Shown here one piece after another: positions 10,840 to 23,203 of a DNA stretch of 64,000 nucleotides. How positions within the stretch are numbered: the stretch's first letter is position 1; each line of letters starts with the position of its first letter. The DNA is taken from positions 6,264,501 through 6,328,500 of the forward strand of contig OY987268.1 of the NCBI GenBank assembly GCA_963920665.1, given 5' to 3'. The translations under genes and the position numbers were made by a program. The notes under the pieces were generated by a model. It was given only the letters and a program-made list of their open reading frames with translations, made no database searches and was not told the origin of the DNA. Source of the stretch: Straminergon stramineum. Its lineage: Eukaryota; Streptophyta; Bryopsida; Hypnales; Calliergonaceae.

Positions 10840-13800
10840 CCTATTCCTGAAGAAGCATGGGCCCAAAAGAAAATACTGCAGAACATTCATGCGGATTTGC
10901 GGGCCTTGAAGATCCCTCATTCTTCTGGAATGTTGGCTTGGAAGCACGCCATCCTTGAAGCAATCGTCGGTGAATTAGATTCAGACCTCACGAACTTCCA
11001 CAACATTCTTGGTACACGAAAGGAGAATTTGGTGGCAGCTATGGAGCGCCTTCAATCTGCTACAGAGACTATGTCAATCCGATACCAAGTCCCATCACGA
11101 AAGAAACGAGAATGTCACGCCCCTTAGTGACACTTACCACCTTAAGTTCTCTTCCAATGCTTCTCAAGCACTTGATACTTTTGTAGCACCGAGGGTTACG
11201 CTCTTCTAACACTGCACATGCCACGCACATCCAATGTTAGTCCCCAATTCCAACTCTTTGTGCTAAGTCCCAGTCACCGGGACTACTAGCACACACACAC
11301 ACCCATCATGATACCGGGGCATGTTACTTGGTAACATGGGGCGGGACTTCCATCTTATTGTGCAAGGACCCATGGTGGCACTACTCACCATGGTCCTAAC
11401 CGCCCTTGAGTGTAACCCCAACTCCATACTAGGCTCCTTGTATATTTGCTACTCTCCACTTCATCACTAATTGGGACTCACCATTCAGGACACCTCACAT
11501 AGCCTAGCAAGGAGTGGGACTCCACCCAACCGGTGCCACGGGACACACCCAAGTGTCCCATGGTGCCTTGGAGTGGTGGTGACCCCACACCACCAACCTT
11601 AAGTCACCGGGACTCACCAAGGCTCCAAGAGGGAGGGAGGAGGGAGACCAACCCCTCCTATAGTACTCTCTATGGGATTCGACAGACCCCCCCCTTGTAT
11701 GTCAAAGGGAACTCCCAAAACCACTTTGGTTTTGGAAGACCACCCCGTTTCTCCCGATTCGCGCTAGTTTGGGACTCCCGAACTTCCACCCGGCATAACT
11801 TTGCGGTCCGGGATCCAAATCGCACATGCGACCCCATTTTCGACATCTATGCGATGCGTAGATGCCGATGGACTACTCACTTTCTCCATTCGGACAAGTA
11901 CTCGCAAAATTATTGCCCTCCAAAGATTCGGGGCACTCCCGGCGCGGCCGGGACACCCCCAACTTTGAACGCCCATAACTTTTGACTCGCAAGTCCAAAT
12001 CACGCGTTCTTTGGACGGATAGAAGCGTCTTCTCAAGACCTTTCCAAGCATGTATCACACGCCGCCCAAATTTGTCCGCATCAGAGCGCTAACACGCTCT
12101 GATCGCTCGGGACTCCTAGTCCCCCTCACCTCATCTCTTGCAAGGCTTGGGGAGTCACCCCCAATGTCCCCCTTGCTCACCAAGGTGGCACGGGCACGCC
12201 TTGTGATGAGGGTCGTGACAGAGAAGGGGGGATTGACAACGTTGTCAAGGCTCTTGTGTTGCAATGGTGGACAGAAGAAACTCGAGTTAGTCCAAGATGT
12301 TGGGACGTTCGCAGGAAACGTCTTGGACGGAATTTGTATGATACACATACAACTCATCTTCTCTTGGAAAGCCAGGTTCCTCTTTCCCCATTCACTTTCA
12401 TGTTCCTCAAAGTTCAATGTAGTGTGTTTCGTAGTTACAGTTCAACTTGCATATGTGGAGGATTATGTTGTCTTCTGCAATGTAGACATTTCGAGCGCTT
12501 ATGATTCCGTACAGAAGAGTTTAACATACACCACATCGGCGATTGATCCAAGGTTATTACCAAGTAACTTATTCAAGAGTGCCCTGCGTCATCCCTTTGT
12601 ACACCTTGTTTCATGACGAAACTGTACTCAGTTGCCTTCCTATACCCAATATGTATTTACTCTTCAACGCATGAGGTACTTTCACGACACGTCCTCAGTA
12701 TTATATAGTTCCCCATCTTACCCATAGGACCTCCTCTGATTTTCGTAGTGTGCCCAGCCTTTCCAGATTAGAATGTCACACTCCTTTGTAGTGCATAATG
12801 TATTGCACACACGGCTAATAGTACTTTCGAAGTAAGCGAGAGTCCTTTCAGTTAGTGGCAACACACAAATGACTACACGCCTCTTCGTAAGTAGTACTTG
12901 CTTTCCGTCAGGTAGTAATTCATACATGTCACTGACGACATCACCTGATGAACATTACTAAGCACTACTTGCGGAGTACCCTGTACATGCCGAAGCGGCA
13001 CCTCCTAATGCTTTGCTACAGCCGATGTCCTCTTTGGACTGCGTATGCAGTCTGAACACGGCAAATAGAACCTGAGAGGATGACACTGTATTAGACGGAC
13101 CGCTTGCACTCCTTTTTCTGGCTTTCTGGTTCCTCAGGAGTACGTTGTAGTATTAAGTTCGCTTATGCCTTATTGTGTAATGTACTTCTAGTTACTTCTT
13201 ATGCACTTGGACGGCATGAGGTTGTCGTGCTTTGTAATGATTTAGTCCTTTCAAATCACTATTCCATGATCACTGACTCCTCTGGAGTGCACGGGTCATC
13301 CACTGCCTATGCTCTTTGAGTCCCCATTACTGTTGAACGTCATATGCTGTCTTTGAAAGGTACTACTGCAATCCTCCACTGTACAACATGACTGACCTGA
13401 ATATTACTTTCTTTTCATGAGAGTACTATATAGTACTATCAGTGAACTTGCAGTGCTTGTTTTAGTACTTAATGCAGTGACACTAGTATTTTAGAAGTAC
13501 TGTGACAGAACTACTCCTTGGGCTCACAGTTTGATGTGAGTTGAAGTTGACATCCCTAACTTCTATTTTGTGAATGTCTTCCAAATGCAGTTATACACAC
13601 GATTCATTGAGAAGCACCTAGAGTGTGCCATCCAACACTAGGCTTTCATCAACCTCCATCAATTTTTTTGTTATCAAGTGCAAAGAGCGAAATGTCTGCT
13701 GTTGTCGATACCACATTCAAGTGCTTTATCTTCTGGAGGCCTTGAATGCCTTCCGCGATTCTTCTAGAGGGGCACATGTCATCTTCCTCTGTGATTGCCA

Positions 13801-16155
13801 GTGCACTGTTTGTGACACCAACGACGAAGGAGTCTATAATGTTGGACAAAGTCGATTTCCTACTGTCACCACACTATGGGAAGCGCTCATGTGTCCGAAG
13901 ACAGAGGATGAGGAATTCCATCACCCTAAATGCTTGCTAGGAGCTTGCAGTAGATGTGGTCTTCAATTCTTTGACGTTTGTCCATGAGAAAGGGTGATTG
14001 ACGCTACTCGCACCATTCAATGGAAGTAGTTTCAATATGAGGTAGTCGGCACATGAGCGGACGGTCAGCCAAAGAAGCGCATTAAAGAGGTGTTGAGGAT
14101 GACTTCATTTTCAGAGTTCCTCGATTTCTTTTGTCCTTCACTTTAGCAATTCATTCGCCATAATTTCATAGCCAAGTGGCAAACACAGCAAGCCAAGCTC
14201 CTCCAAGTGTGCTTGCAAGGAGGCGTTGTCTTGACACACATTGATTTCTCTGAGAATTACACATTCGAACCTCAGAATGAGATTTAGTCCATGTACTACC
14301 ATTCTGACCAAATCACTATTCTTGTACAAGTGACTTACTCACTGGATGTTGGGGAAGATGTGGGGCAAGGGGGGGTGCACATGATGAGAGAGACACACTA
14401 CTACATCTCGGATGACAAAACACATGATACCGACTTTGCGCAACATTGCCTCATGCTCCACTAGAGGTGGATGCAATTAAAAAGATTGACCCCATCCATT
14501 CACTACGTCTTCAATGATGGATGCGTAGGTCAGTTCAAGAGTGCCAAGGCCATGTACTTCATAGCGAGGTGATGTTTCCCTCTATAATGCTTCGTGTTAA
14601 AAAAAAAGTCGGAAATAACTCGTTCGTCATGTCTTGTTGCTCTGTGCAGTCCTAAGTAGTACTCACAATACAGTTTGAGTCCTATATGTATAGCTAATTT
14701 CCAAGGCGTTGTCTAGCATGTATAATGGTTCATGCTACATTCATGTACGAATCCATTCCCAAAAATCACTGACGGGGTCAAGTACCCTACACTTCACTCA
14801 CACTGTGTTTCTTCTAAGTGGATGTAGATATCCAACCCTTATGGGCGTCTGCAAGATGCTTTGGAACTATTATCGGACGGGCCATGGAAAAGGTGAATGG
14901 GACGGTGCTAGGGCAGTCATCAAAAGGTCTCTTCACAATGAGCAACTTGTCAATCCTCACATACGCCTCCAAAATGCAGAAGACTGTGTTCAGTTCCTTA
15001 ATGCCACTATGGCAGGACCAGTTCCTAATCGACACAGAGGCATGAGGTTCCTCATTCCATGCTTTGCTTCCCTCCATTGTTTTACATGGCTATTTATAAG
15101 CTATTGCTGTCTCACATTATATATGCACTAGCAGCTTCCTCTGTTTCCAGAAAAGGCCTCTTCATTGAAGCTATGCATACCTCATAGTACTCTCTACCAC
15201 AATAGTTTTCTTACTCTCAACTCTATGTACCGCATAGTACTAAATGGCATAGTAGTCTTCGTAAAGTAAGCTATGGGTGCCACATAGTACTCATTGCCCT
15301 AGCAACCGATTTGTACATGTACTGTGAGATGCTCCATCTTCCTCCAAGGCTGTCGTTCAAGATTATGTAATTCGACGCATTCTGGTAGTTTCACAGTAAA
15401 GAATAGTGCATTCGTTACTAACTGATTCCTTCTCACGTGCATGCAGGTCATACCGATATTTCCATCATGTACGACTACATGAGGTTGACCGTGGGAATTC
15501 TCAATCTTGTGATCCAATCCCTGGATCCTCTAAACTACACTTCATCTTTGCTCCAGATAAGCATGATCCCACGAAACTGTTACTACGGCCGTTGTCATGC
15601 TTCTGCGGCCCTTGCGTGGAGGAAGATTTCAGTCATTGCGAAAAGAAGTCTTACATAAAGGTTTGGAAGGTGACTAAGATACAACGAAGAAATGTGGAAT
15701 TCACAGCTGCGCTCATGGTCCCAGAGGACGATGATGACAGTTGGGAGTACGAATACGACAATGAGAGCATGGGTGACTTAGTGCATGCAGGAGACAATTT
15801 TGCTATCCCGGTTGCTAAAAATAACGATGAAGGGGTGTCATTCTACATTTTACAATGTCAAAGGCCGAAACACATTGTCGAAGAAGATTTTGATTGCGTA
15901 TAGGGGGGGCATTTTCAAGCAGGAGACTCCGTCATTTCCGCAACGTACTATCAGAAATGGGGACGCAGAAATGCTAACAACTATGTGTTTTTACGTAATT
16001 CCAAGGAGGCCTTCATGGACGCCGACTCAGTCTTGGCCTGTAAGTTCCAAATGATTCCTAGAAACCACTAAGTGAAGGGGGGAGATGCAGTGTATACTCT
16101 CTCAGATGAGACTGTTGATGTCATCAACACAGCCCTAGAAGAAATGGATGCATAA
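10840..16155 (+). pseudogene. Transposase-like gene of the giant transposon, multi-exon, decayed
   Basis: The gene probably encodes the transposase. Readable blocks in order: about 10850-11112 (EEAWAQKKILQ to SRKKRE), interrupted by a solo LTR; 12221-12360 in the same frame (WWTEETRVSPRCWDVRRK); a Cys-rich block at about 13680-13985 (CPKTEDEEFHHPKCL, CSRCGLQFFDVCP); 13985-14568 with IDFSENY, QNE, HYYISDDKTHDT and NDGCVGQFKSAKAMYF; an exon from 14828 with YRTGHGKGEWDGARAVIKR; and 15440-16155 with a C-terminal Cys-containing and BAH-like region (FYILQCQRPKH, FQAGDSV). The spaced D (DFSENY), D (NDGC) and E (GHGKGEWDG) resemble a DDE catalytic triad, which is inference. Introns have GT-AG ends, for example 14569-14827. 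At least six in-frame stops lie in 13985-14464, so this copy cannot work. Confidence 0.75.
11113..12220 (+). mobile_element. Solo LTR, 1,108 bp, inside the transposase ORF
   Basis: The element begins TGTCACGCCCC and ends GGGTCGTGACA. The ends are imperfect inverted repeats with the TG...CA termini of retrovirus-like LTRs. A perfect 5-bp duplication, GAGAA, flanks it (11108-11112 and 12221-12225). Removing the LTR and one GAGAA rejoins the transposase frame exactly (RKKRE continuing to GGIDNVVKAL). No internal retrotransposon genes are present, so it is a solo LTR left by LTR-LTR recombination. The TGTCACG start is common in plant Ty3/gypsy LTRs. It is more GC-rich than the flanks. Confidence 0.87.
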
Positions 16156-16610
16156 ATGACGGAACTAGATGTCTCACGGAACAACTTCTTATACTCACAA
16201 CATACTGCTAGTACGGTATATGACTATGACAGTGTGCTGGCACACTTGCAAGTGCAATGCATTGCCGCATGCAGTTTGCTTCTTCCAAACAGTCATGAGC
16301 ACTGAATATAAGAAGACCCTGGTCTTATTAAATAGTGTGCAAGCATTACTTCAGCAGTCCACACTTGTATCTACAGTGATCATAGTTTTCATTGCTACAG
16401 ATGTAATTACATGCAATGATTTTATTGTTGCTCTCTGGAGCTTCCTTTGCTACACCACAATAATTCGCCTGTAGTGAACTTAGTCATTAACAGAAAATGA
16501 CTATTATGTTGTCTTATGAGTACTACGAATCGTCCTATTCAGTAAAATGAAATGATGACTATGTAATGTTTGAGGGTACTGTAGGCCCCTGGGATGTACA
16601 TAGGACAGTC

Positions 16611-18340
16611 CTAATCCGCAGGCGCTCTATACAGGTGACTGCCGCAAGTACATTTGAATGGGACATGTCTTCCATCTTTTCTCTGAAATTGGCATCCATA
16701 ATCCCATGTCAATTCCTCCCCCTCCACTACTTCCCGGACTGTAAAATAGGCCACTTGCATTAACAAGGAGGGTACAACTTATTACAAGATATAAACCTGC
16801 AGGGTGGACAACAGTTACATACACCCTCAACCCAACACTGTGTACAATCACATGTAGTACTTACATGGTATAGTGTGGGGATGCTGTGCTCCACCGAGAT
16901 TGGAATATCCATCAAGTTTGCATCGCCACATCTGCAATGGCAAAATCAAACAAGAAAGCTGAATTCCTTGAACAGAAGCCCCTGAAGCTCTTCAACGGTT
17001 GTATGGGGTAGTCCAAAGTACAATTAAAACAGAATGAACAATGCACCTGTGGTTCAGCCACCTAGCGACGTTTGTGATTGTGGATGCATCAATGGTCAGC
17101 AGTAAGTCATCTCCTTGGTTCATCTCTGACTGTCAATGTGCATCTAGAGCAACACAATACTTCTGACATATCTTACGAGCCAGAAGCTCCGCATTCGTCA
17201 CTATTTCTCCGTCGTATTCAAACACAAAAGAACTGCGGTTGAGGCATTGCAGTGTACGAATGCCCCAACCCTTTGTTGCTGAGACGGAAAAAACCTACTA
17301 CCATCCCACGGCAGTCATGAGTGCAAACATATTTACATTGTGCGTGCTGAGGTTATGATGCACTAATCTGGAAAGCAAGTTACCTGGAACCTCCGATATG
17401 TTCTGTCGCTGAAAATGAGAGATGTTTGCATGTCATTCGCCAAACAGAATTGCAAGTGTAGATTTCATGCCCATCCTTGACTAAGACAGGTACTTCAAAT
17501 CTCAGCAAATTCAAGTTACCTTCGAGTCCCTCTCCATTGCTAATCATTTATCAGCCACGTTTTCATTGGTTCCATCTTCAACATGCACAAGCAATCAAAG
17601 GAACCTTGCGTACCTCCAGTTTGTGTGTAAGTCCTCCTTGCACCACTCTATTCTTGTAGGGTAGGCCGCAACCACACACACGGAAGCATTCTTTAATGTA
17701 CAGTCGCTGCACATGCCCTGCGCAGCGACCTCCCCGCAATTCAGGGCAAGCATTTTGCCCATGACAACGAACTAGACCTCCGTTCGCCAAAGTGCACGTC
17801 ATCTGGAATTATCACTTACTACTAGTTAGGAAAATAGGATAGCGGGTTCAGTCTCCGGATGGATCTTCATTTCACTATACTCCATGCTAGAGCAAATGAG
17901 TACTATAGGACTATGCGGATTTCACTGTACTACATGGCACAACAAATGACTACTATACAACTCCGTAACCCTACTAAGTAATGACATGCGGGATAGGCAA
18001 GAACAAGCTCGCACTAACCTGCTTGATGTACCGTGGGTGAAGGGTACCGTCGTCCAAGTATGCTGACCTTGCATTCTCCTCCCACGGTGAAGTCACTCCG
18101 CCGGGAAGACCGGAGTTCCTTGCAGAAGTGCCTAAGGGATACATATGTACATAATATAATGTAGCTAGAGCTTCAACACTCACTGATTGATGCAATATGG
18201 GACTGCAAACATATGTATAGTCTGTGTCCAAGGGCAACACAGAAAGCAGTGTACAAGATCCCGCAAACAGTATGGGAACCCTTTCCATGCCACGTGACAA
18301 ATCACACAAAGTCGTTGAGCATGCCTCCTGTTGAGACCAA
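16611..18340 (-). pseudogene. SUVR-type SET-domain histone methyltransferase carried by the transposon
   Basis: The family methylates histone H3 lysine 9; SUVR4-class enzymes are known to act on transposon chromatin in Arabidopsis. In protein order on the minus strand: about 18200-18340 has CDLSRGMERVPI; an exon ending at 18019 has SAYLDDGTLHPRYIKQ; exon 17614-17802 is pre-SET (CPELRGGRCAGHVQR, KECFRVCGCG, KNRVVQGGLTHKLE). Exon 17047-17294 begins the SET domain (KGWGIRTLQCLNRS, FEYDGEIVTNAELLAR) and has NVARWLNHR. Exon 16865-16931 has CGDANLMDIPISVE. Exon about 16611-16761 has EELTWDYGCQF and the post-SET CTCGSHLYR, then TAG. Phases agree across these introns except at the last acceptor. The NHRC-DAN and ELTWDYG motifs fit the SUVR1/2/4 group. 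A TGA at 17133-17135 falls where that group has Trp, so this copy is probably dead. The intron-bearing structure suggests capture from a host gene. Confidence 0.8.
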
Positions 18341-18956
18341 CACATTATACAACAAGCACAAAGTTGTCCGAAACTATATATTGCATAAGTATGAAGTACA
18401 AGGATACCAAGAAAAGGGCGAAGAACTGCACCCACTACTACCCACAAGCCCACGGACCTTCCCTGGACTGCCCCCTTTTACTTTTGAGATGCAGCCCAAG
18501 AACTACATGGGAAGCGGACACTCATTGCTGCTTGAAAGTCCTGCGCTCCAAGCCAACGTCTCTCAAAAGTGGCGGAGGCAGTCCCCCCTCTAAACGCACA
18601 GTCCACCACAGTGCCTTGTGCTTGCAGCCGCGCAATAGTGTCACTTTTTACCCACCTCTCCAGGACTCGGAGTTTCTGCAAGACCTGTCGAAGGAGGACT
18701 AGACACCGAAAGTAGGGAACCCCCAGCTAGCCGAGGTCGCAACTGCCTGCGGAATGCATCAAACGATTTACCAGACTTCAACGCAGCACGACTTCCTCCT
18801 TTACCTACCACAGCATAGTCCACAGGAATGGAAGGTGTATGGCATCAGACGTAGCGTGCATAATGTGCATTGTGACCGGAAAGGCAATAAACAGTCGACA
18901 TTAGAACACATACAGCCATACAGAAAGTACTCATGTCAGTGCTCCCTAGTACTGAA

Positions 18957-20157
18957 TTAGTACATGCAAGTACGCCGTGTAAACTGCTTGCAAGTATTGA
19001 CAGTACTAGGAGTCCTTTTTAGTAAATGAAATGTTGGCCAATATGGTTGCTTTCGTAAATGACTCCACATGTATTGGGACAACTCATTCTTGGTGTGTGG
19101 CGTACCTGACGAGGTGTTTTTAATGACGCCTTTCACTAGGCTGCAAGCCTGGTCGGCCTCTATAGATGGTGACGGTTTCTCCTTTGGTTCTCTCGACGCC
19201 AGTGGTACAACATTGGCCACAATAGAGACAGTTGAACCCAGCAGTGCAACATCCTCTTTTACCGTCAAATCCCAAGGGTCATCTTCATCGGCATTATCAC
19301 TTCCTTGGCGCATCGCATCCTGCATTCACCGACGACGATCAAATTACATGTATTACTGTGGAAGTCGCTGAAATCCTACATTGACAACAGAAAGGGTTTC
19401 CTTGTCTTCGAATACAAAAAAGGATCACAAACTACATCCGGAATTCAGGACACTCGACTAGGTATTGAATGATTGGGTAGAGAAGAGCAGATTTCATTAT
19501 AAGGCTACATACCAGAGGAACGTGGAACTCCGTAGTGCACATAGGTACACTGGGATTGGCGTCGTCTGTGTCGCTAAATCCCAGTGACTGTGAATCCAGT
19601 TGTTGTAACTCCAAGTCCAGAGCACTGAGCGTCTTGTCTTTCTGGCTGAACTGCAGCTTCAAAACGTCCACCTCCCTTGCTGGTGAATCCGGAAGAGCTA
19701 TGGGTTCCCCTGGTGCTACCGTTGGAGAAGAGGTTTGAACGATCTTTGATGCAGCTGATGATGCTAAGGAGTCAGGCATAGGAAGACCTTTGTCTTCCTT
19801 TTTGTCCGCTAGGATAGTCTCCACTGCTGGACATTGTGGTGAGGCAATTGGTGCTGCTAAGGCGGGAGTAAGTGCAACAACGTCTTCTACATTCTCCGTG
19901 GTAATGTGAGTCCCTAAAGGAAACTCCTGTGCATCCGATGAAGACAGTGGAAGAGGTGTGTCACAACGACTATGTTTGATTCCTACAGAGGCAACGGAGC
20001 ATTTAGATTCAAAAGGATTAGACATGGCATCACCGTCTAGAGTGCCCGCTACACGACTGTCATCTCGTAGTCGTTTGCTTGAAAGAATGACATTTCTAGG
20101 CGAGGAGTACTTGTCCCCACTGAAACACTTCGTGAATGTGCTGTCAGAAGCGGACAT
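18957..20157 (-). pseudogene. Low-complexity minus-strand exons, possibly N-terminus of the SET gene
   Basis: Two open stretches are seen, 19432-20157 (up to 241 codons) and 18957-19325 (up to 122). Both are rich in Ser, Pro, Asp and Thr, with segments such as LASSAASKIVQTSSPTVAP and an acidic DNADEDDPWDL. There is a predicted coiled stretch with VDVLKLQFSQKDKTLSALD. They lie directly upstream of the SUVR-like domain on the same strand and could be its disordered N-terminal half. They could equally be a separate transposon gene. No catalytic motif or WIYLD domain was recognised here. Confidence 0.4.
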
Positions 20158-20639
20158 GCTAGGTGCCCCAGTTCCAATGGAGGAAAGGCCTACACATGCA
20201 GTCGACAGTGTTCGTGGTCAGGGTGAGTCACGGTTTGCTTCTCTATTCTCATAAATGCAGTGAGCACGGAAGAAGAGAGAGACATTCAAGAAGAGCACCA
20301 TCAATGTACCAATGACAAAATCAGGACATGTACTTTTACATACAGGAAACAGAGAAGGGAGTACTGCAATCCTACCAATGTACATCCTATTACATTTGCA
20401 CTGTTCGGCTAGTCCTGAAGCCAACGGAAAGAAGGCGTTAATGATTGGAAACTAATGTTATGTGGTGTTGCTATGGTGAACACTATGATTTGAAAGTACA
20501 AGACAGCCTTCTCTCCGTGCATGAAGAAGCAGTCACGTACCCATGACATGTCATGATCGGTGTTCCTAGGTAGATGGACACCGACCAAGAACAGTAGAGA
20601 CGCCTTCGACTATCGTAGGCTCCTCTGGTTTTCTCGCTT

Positions 20640-23203
20640 GGTCACCTGAAGTAGGGAAACCCCAGCTTTTCAACCACATTGGATGAACCGCGCCGCAATG
20701 ACTATGAGCGCATAGGGATGTGGCCTTGAACTAGTGTGCGGCGCACCATGGGTGATACACATGCCTACAAGCACAGACAAGCACATTTGCATAAGGGAAG
20801 CCCTCCGAGCATGCAGCACAGCACTGAAGCTCCAAACTTAAGGCAGTGGATACATCCTTAAACATCGCTTCAACGTGATTGGACTACAGATGGGGGTGGA
20901 GTATTGCTCCTTCTCCACCCTGCACTAGGTCTTCGAGGTGCTCTTCCAGTGTTGCAAGGCAAGATTGAGTACCCAATATTTTCCCTGTCACATCATCAAG
21001 AGCTCTGCGCATCTCACTTTCCACGGTTGTCAATTCCTCCATCTTCTTCGAGTGGCTGTCTAATAAGCGCTTGAGAAATTCGGAGCCGCCTTCCTCTGCC
21101 ATCTCCGTCATTGTGTCTTGCACTTACTGAAGTCCGAGTAGACTAGCTCGTTGTTGCTCTGTTGCAGAATCCGCCTTCGTTTGCAGTGCCTCAGCATCAC
21201 ACTCAAGTTTCCTCAAGTTCCTAGTGAGAAATTTCACCAGGTCCTCAACCTCGGCCTTCCTGCGGCCCACAGAATGTAAAGTAGGTGGTTAGTACTTAGA
21301 CAAGCGGACCTCCTCATAGTACAACAAAGTACTCATTGAAGTCCTAAGAGTACTTCATATCACTTCTCTTGTGCACACAAGTACAGTGATGTATGTTCCG
21401 AGGAACATGTAGTACTGTAGTATTCTAAGTATAATTGAAGACCTCACTAAAGTCCTGAAGGGACTACGAGCAACTACCTTAGTCCCAACGAAGTCCACAA
21501 TGCACGGGTTCGGATTGGTTTAAGTAGTGAATATGTGCATCATGCTTTTTTTTAGTCTTGTGAGCACCGCGGTGGTCACATTATCGTGACCTTGAGGACG
21601 TTGACAGTACATTATGGAAGTAGAAGGAATGATTAGTACAGAAGACTGTTTCTGTAGTACTACTTCTTACTAGTGAGTCCCTTCTTCTTCACAGATTACA
21701 ACCGAAAATCCGTGGAACTACATTGCGTAGGACAGGAAGGACACAAGTGTAGTGCGTCGAAGTTAGCATGTGGAAGCGAAGTGCATCACTAATGAAGGAC
21801 AAGAGTTAATGAGTGCTAGGAGTCCTATTGGACAGTACTGTAAGGATGGATTAGGCCTTAAGGAAGAAGCTGCTATGACTGTGCAGAGTTGCCTTACCTA
21901 GAAGGACAACCCCAAGTGCAGAAGTACAGGAGCGTTACTCCATGAAATTCTGCGCGCTAGTGCACTGAAGTAGTATGAGGACTCCGAGGGACATGTCTTG
22001 TAGACGAGAGGACAAGGTGCATCGACGATGAACTAATGCACTAAGTCATACTACCCTAGTAGTAGTCGTCCATTGCCCGACGCAGGGAGACACGTAAAAG
22101 TTCATGGGAATGCACTGAAGTACTGCATGGCCAAAGACCATGCCAGTTCGTAAGGGTGAAGTAGCAAACTTTGAGAAGAGAGCATGAACATACCTTTCAG
22201 CCCGGCAAGTGTCTGTCATAGTCGGAAGATGCTGATGCAGTTGGTCAGGTTTCACATTCCAGAGAAGAATGTTTTGTCCATCTCTGAATACCTGTAAGAC
22301 TGGCTTATTATTGTCCTTGACATCCAAGTACTTCGAAATTGCCTCACTTTGGACGACCTCAACGAATGGTCTATTTTGCGCTTCGGCAATCCTTGTCAAC
22401 CACGTCTTTACACGTTGGGCATATTGTTTCCGCTATCCCAAATTGGTTTCAGCAGTGAAGCCTACCCAATTTATGTCATAGCCTTTTGTGTGCAAAGTCC
22501 ACCCCATGGCCAACTCCTTCCCTAAATGAGTGCTGGAGTGCATCTTCTAATAAATCCGGCAATACAGTGACTCCACATCTTTCCACAAAGCGGGAGTCAA
22601 CCTTTCTGTGATAAGGAAACCATTCCGCCCCTTCTCTTCGCCAAACAAGGCTTGCACATCAGCTAGGGGCACGTCTTTGTCTATGCGAAGCCTATGCGGA
22701 TTCTTTCCATCTCGGGGGAGCTTGTAGGAAGTGTGGAAAATGTCTTCGGACATGGCTGTAGGAGGGCGCTTCGATGGGTGGCTGAGGAGATTGAGCTGGT
22801 GGCGGCATTCGTCCTCCGTGTACTCTCTGTTAGTGGGGGCGAGTTTCTTGCGCTTGGCCGGTTTCCTCTTCGGCAGTTGCTCCAAGGCTTCGCTATCTAA
22901 AGCTTCCTCGCTACTTCCTGACGATGGGGATGGCAAAGCTATCCGCTTATGTTTTTTCTTTGGACTAGGTCCTGCCCTTCCACCCTTTTTGTTGCTGTTG
23001 CTTCCACCTTCTCCTACAGCAGAAGCCCCCCCGAGCCCCCCTTTGTCCAAGTCAGACTGAACTGGACGTGATGCTGGTCTTCTCTTCTCCTTCTTCTTGT
23101 ACGTAATGGCATTACCGTCGTCAGCACCACTGTTGTCCTTCGCACGTGCATGCTAAGTTGGTTGAGGTCGGCCTCTGGCCGTAGTACTCTTCATCTTTGC
23201 CAT
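20640..23203 (-). pseudogene. Transposon protein with basic N-terminus, coiled coil and RING-like zinc finger
   Basis: The start is ATG at 23203 (MAKMKSTTARGRPQ). A single frame runs to a donor at 22194 through three TAG stops (23153-23155, 22547-22549, 22433-22435). It begins with Lys/Arg-rich nuclear-signal-like runs (KKKHKRI, KRKPAKRKK), followed by a globular part (DVPLADVQALFGEEKG, NILLWNVKPDQLH). A second block at about 20884-21270 is a coiled coil (FLKRLLDSHSKKMEELTTVE). A third at about 20640-20880 is a Cys/His cluster: CCAACSEGFP, VCACRHVYHPWC, then CAHSHCGAVHPMW. This resembles RING- or PHD-type zinc coordination. It is probably an accessory protein of the transposon. The function is unknown; DNA, chromatin or ubiquitin interaction would be guesses. 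The in-frame stops imply that this copy is inactive. Confidence 0.55.

Noticed and set aside
13985..14464. Stop codons reassigned to Gln in the transposon (UAG/UAA code)
   Set aside because: TGA also occurs at Arg-like positions, and the host genes here use TAG, TAA and TGA as normal stops with none internal. Simple C-to-T decay explains all of them.
10840..16155. KDZ (Kyakuja-Dileera-Zisupton) transposase
   Set aside because: The DFSENY, NDGC and GHGKGEWDG blocks do not match the KDZ motifs I know, and the duplication here is 4 bp rather than about 8 bp.
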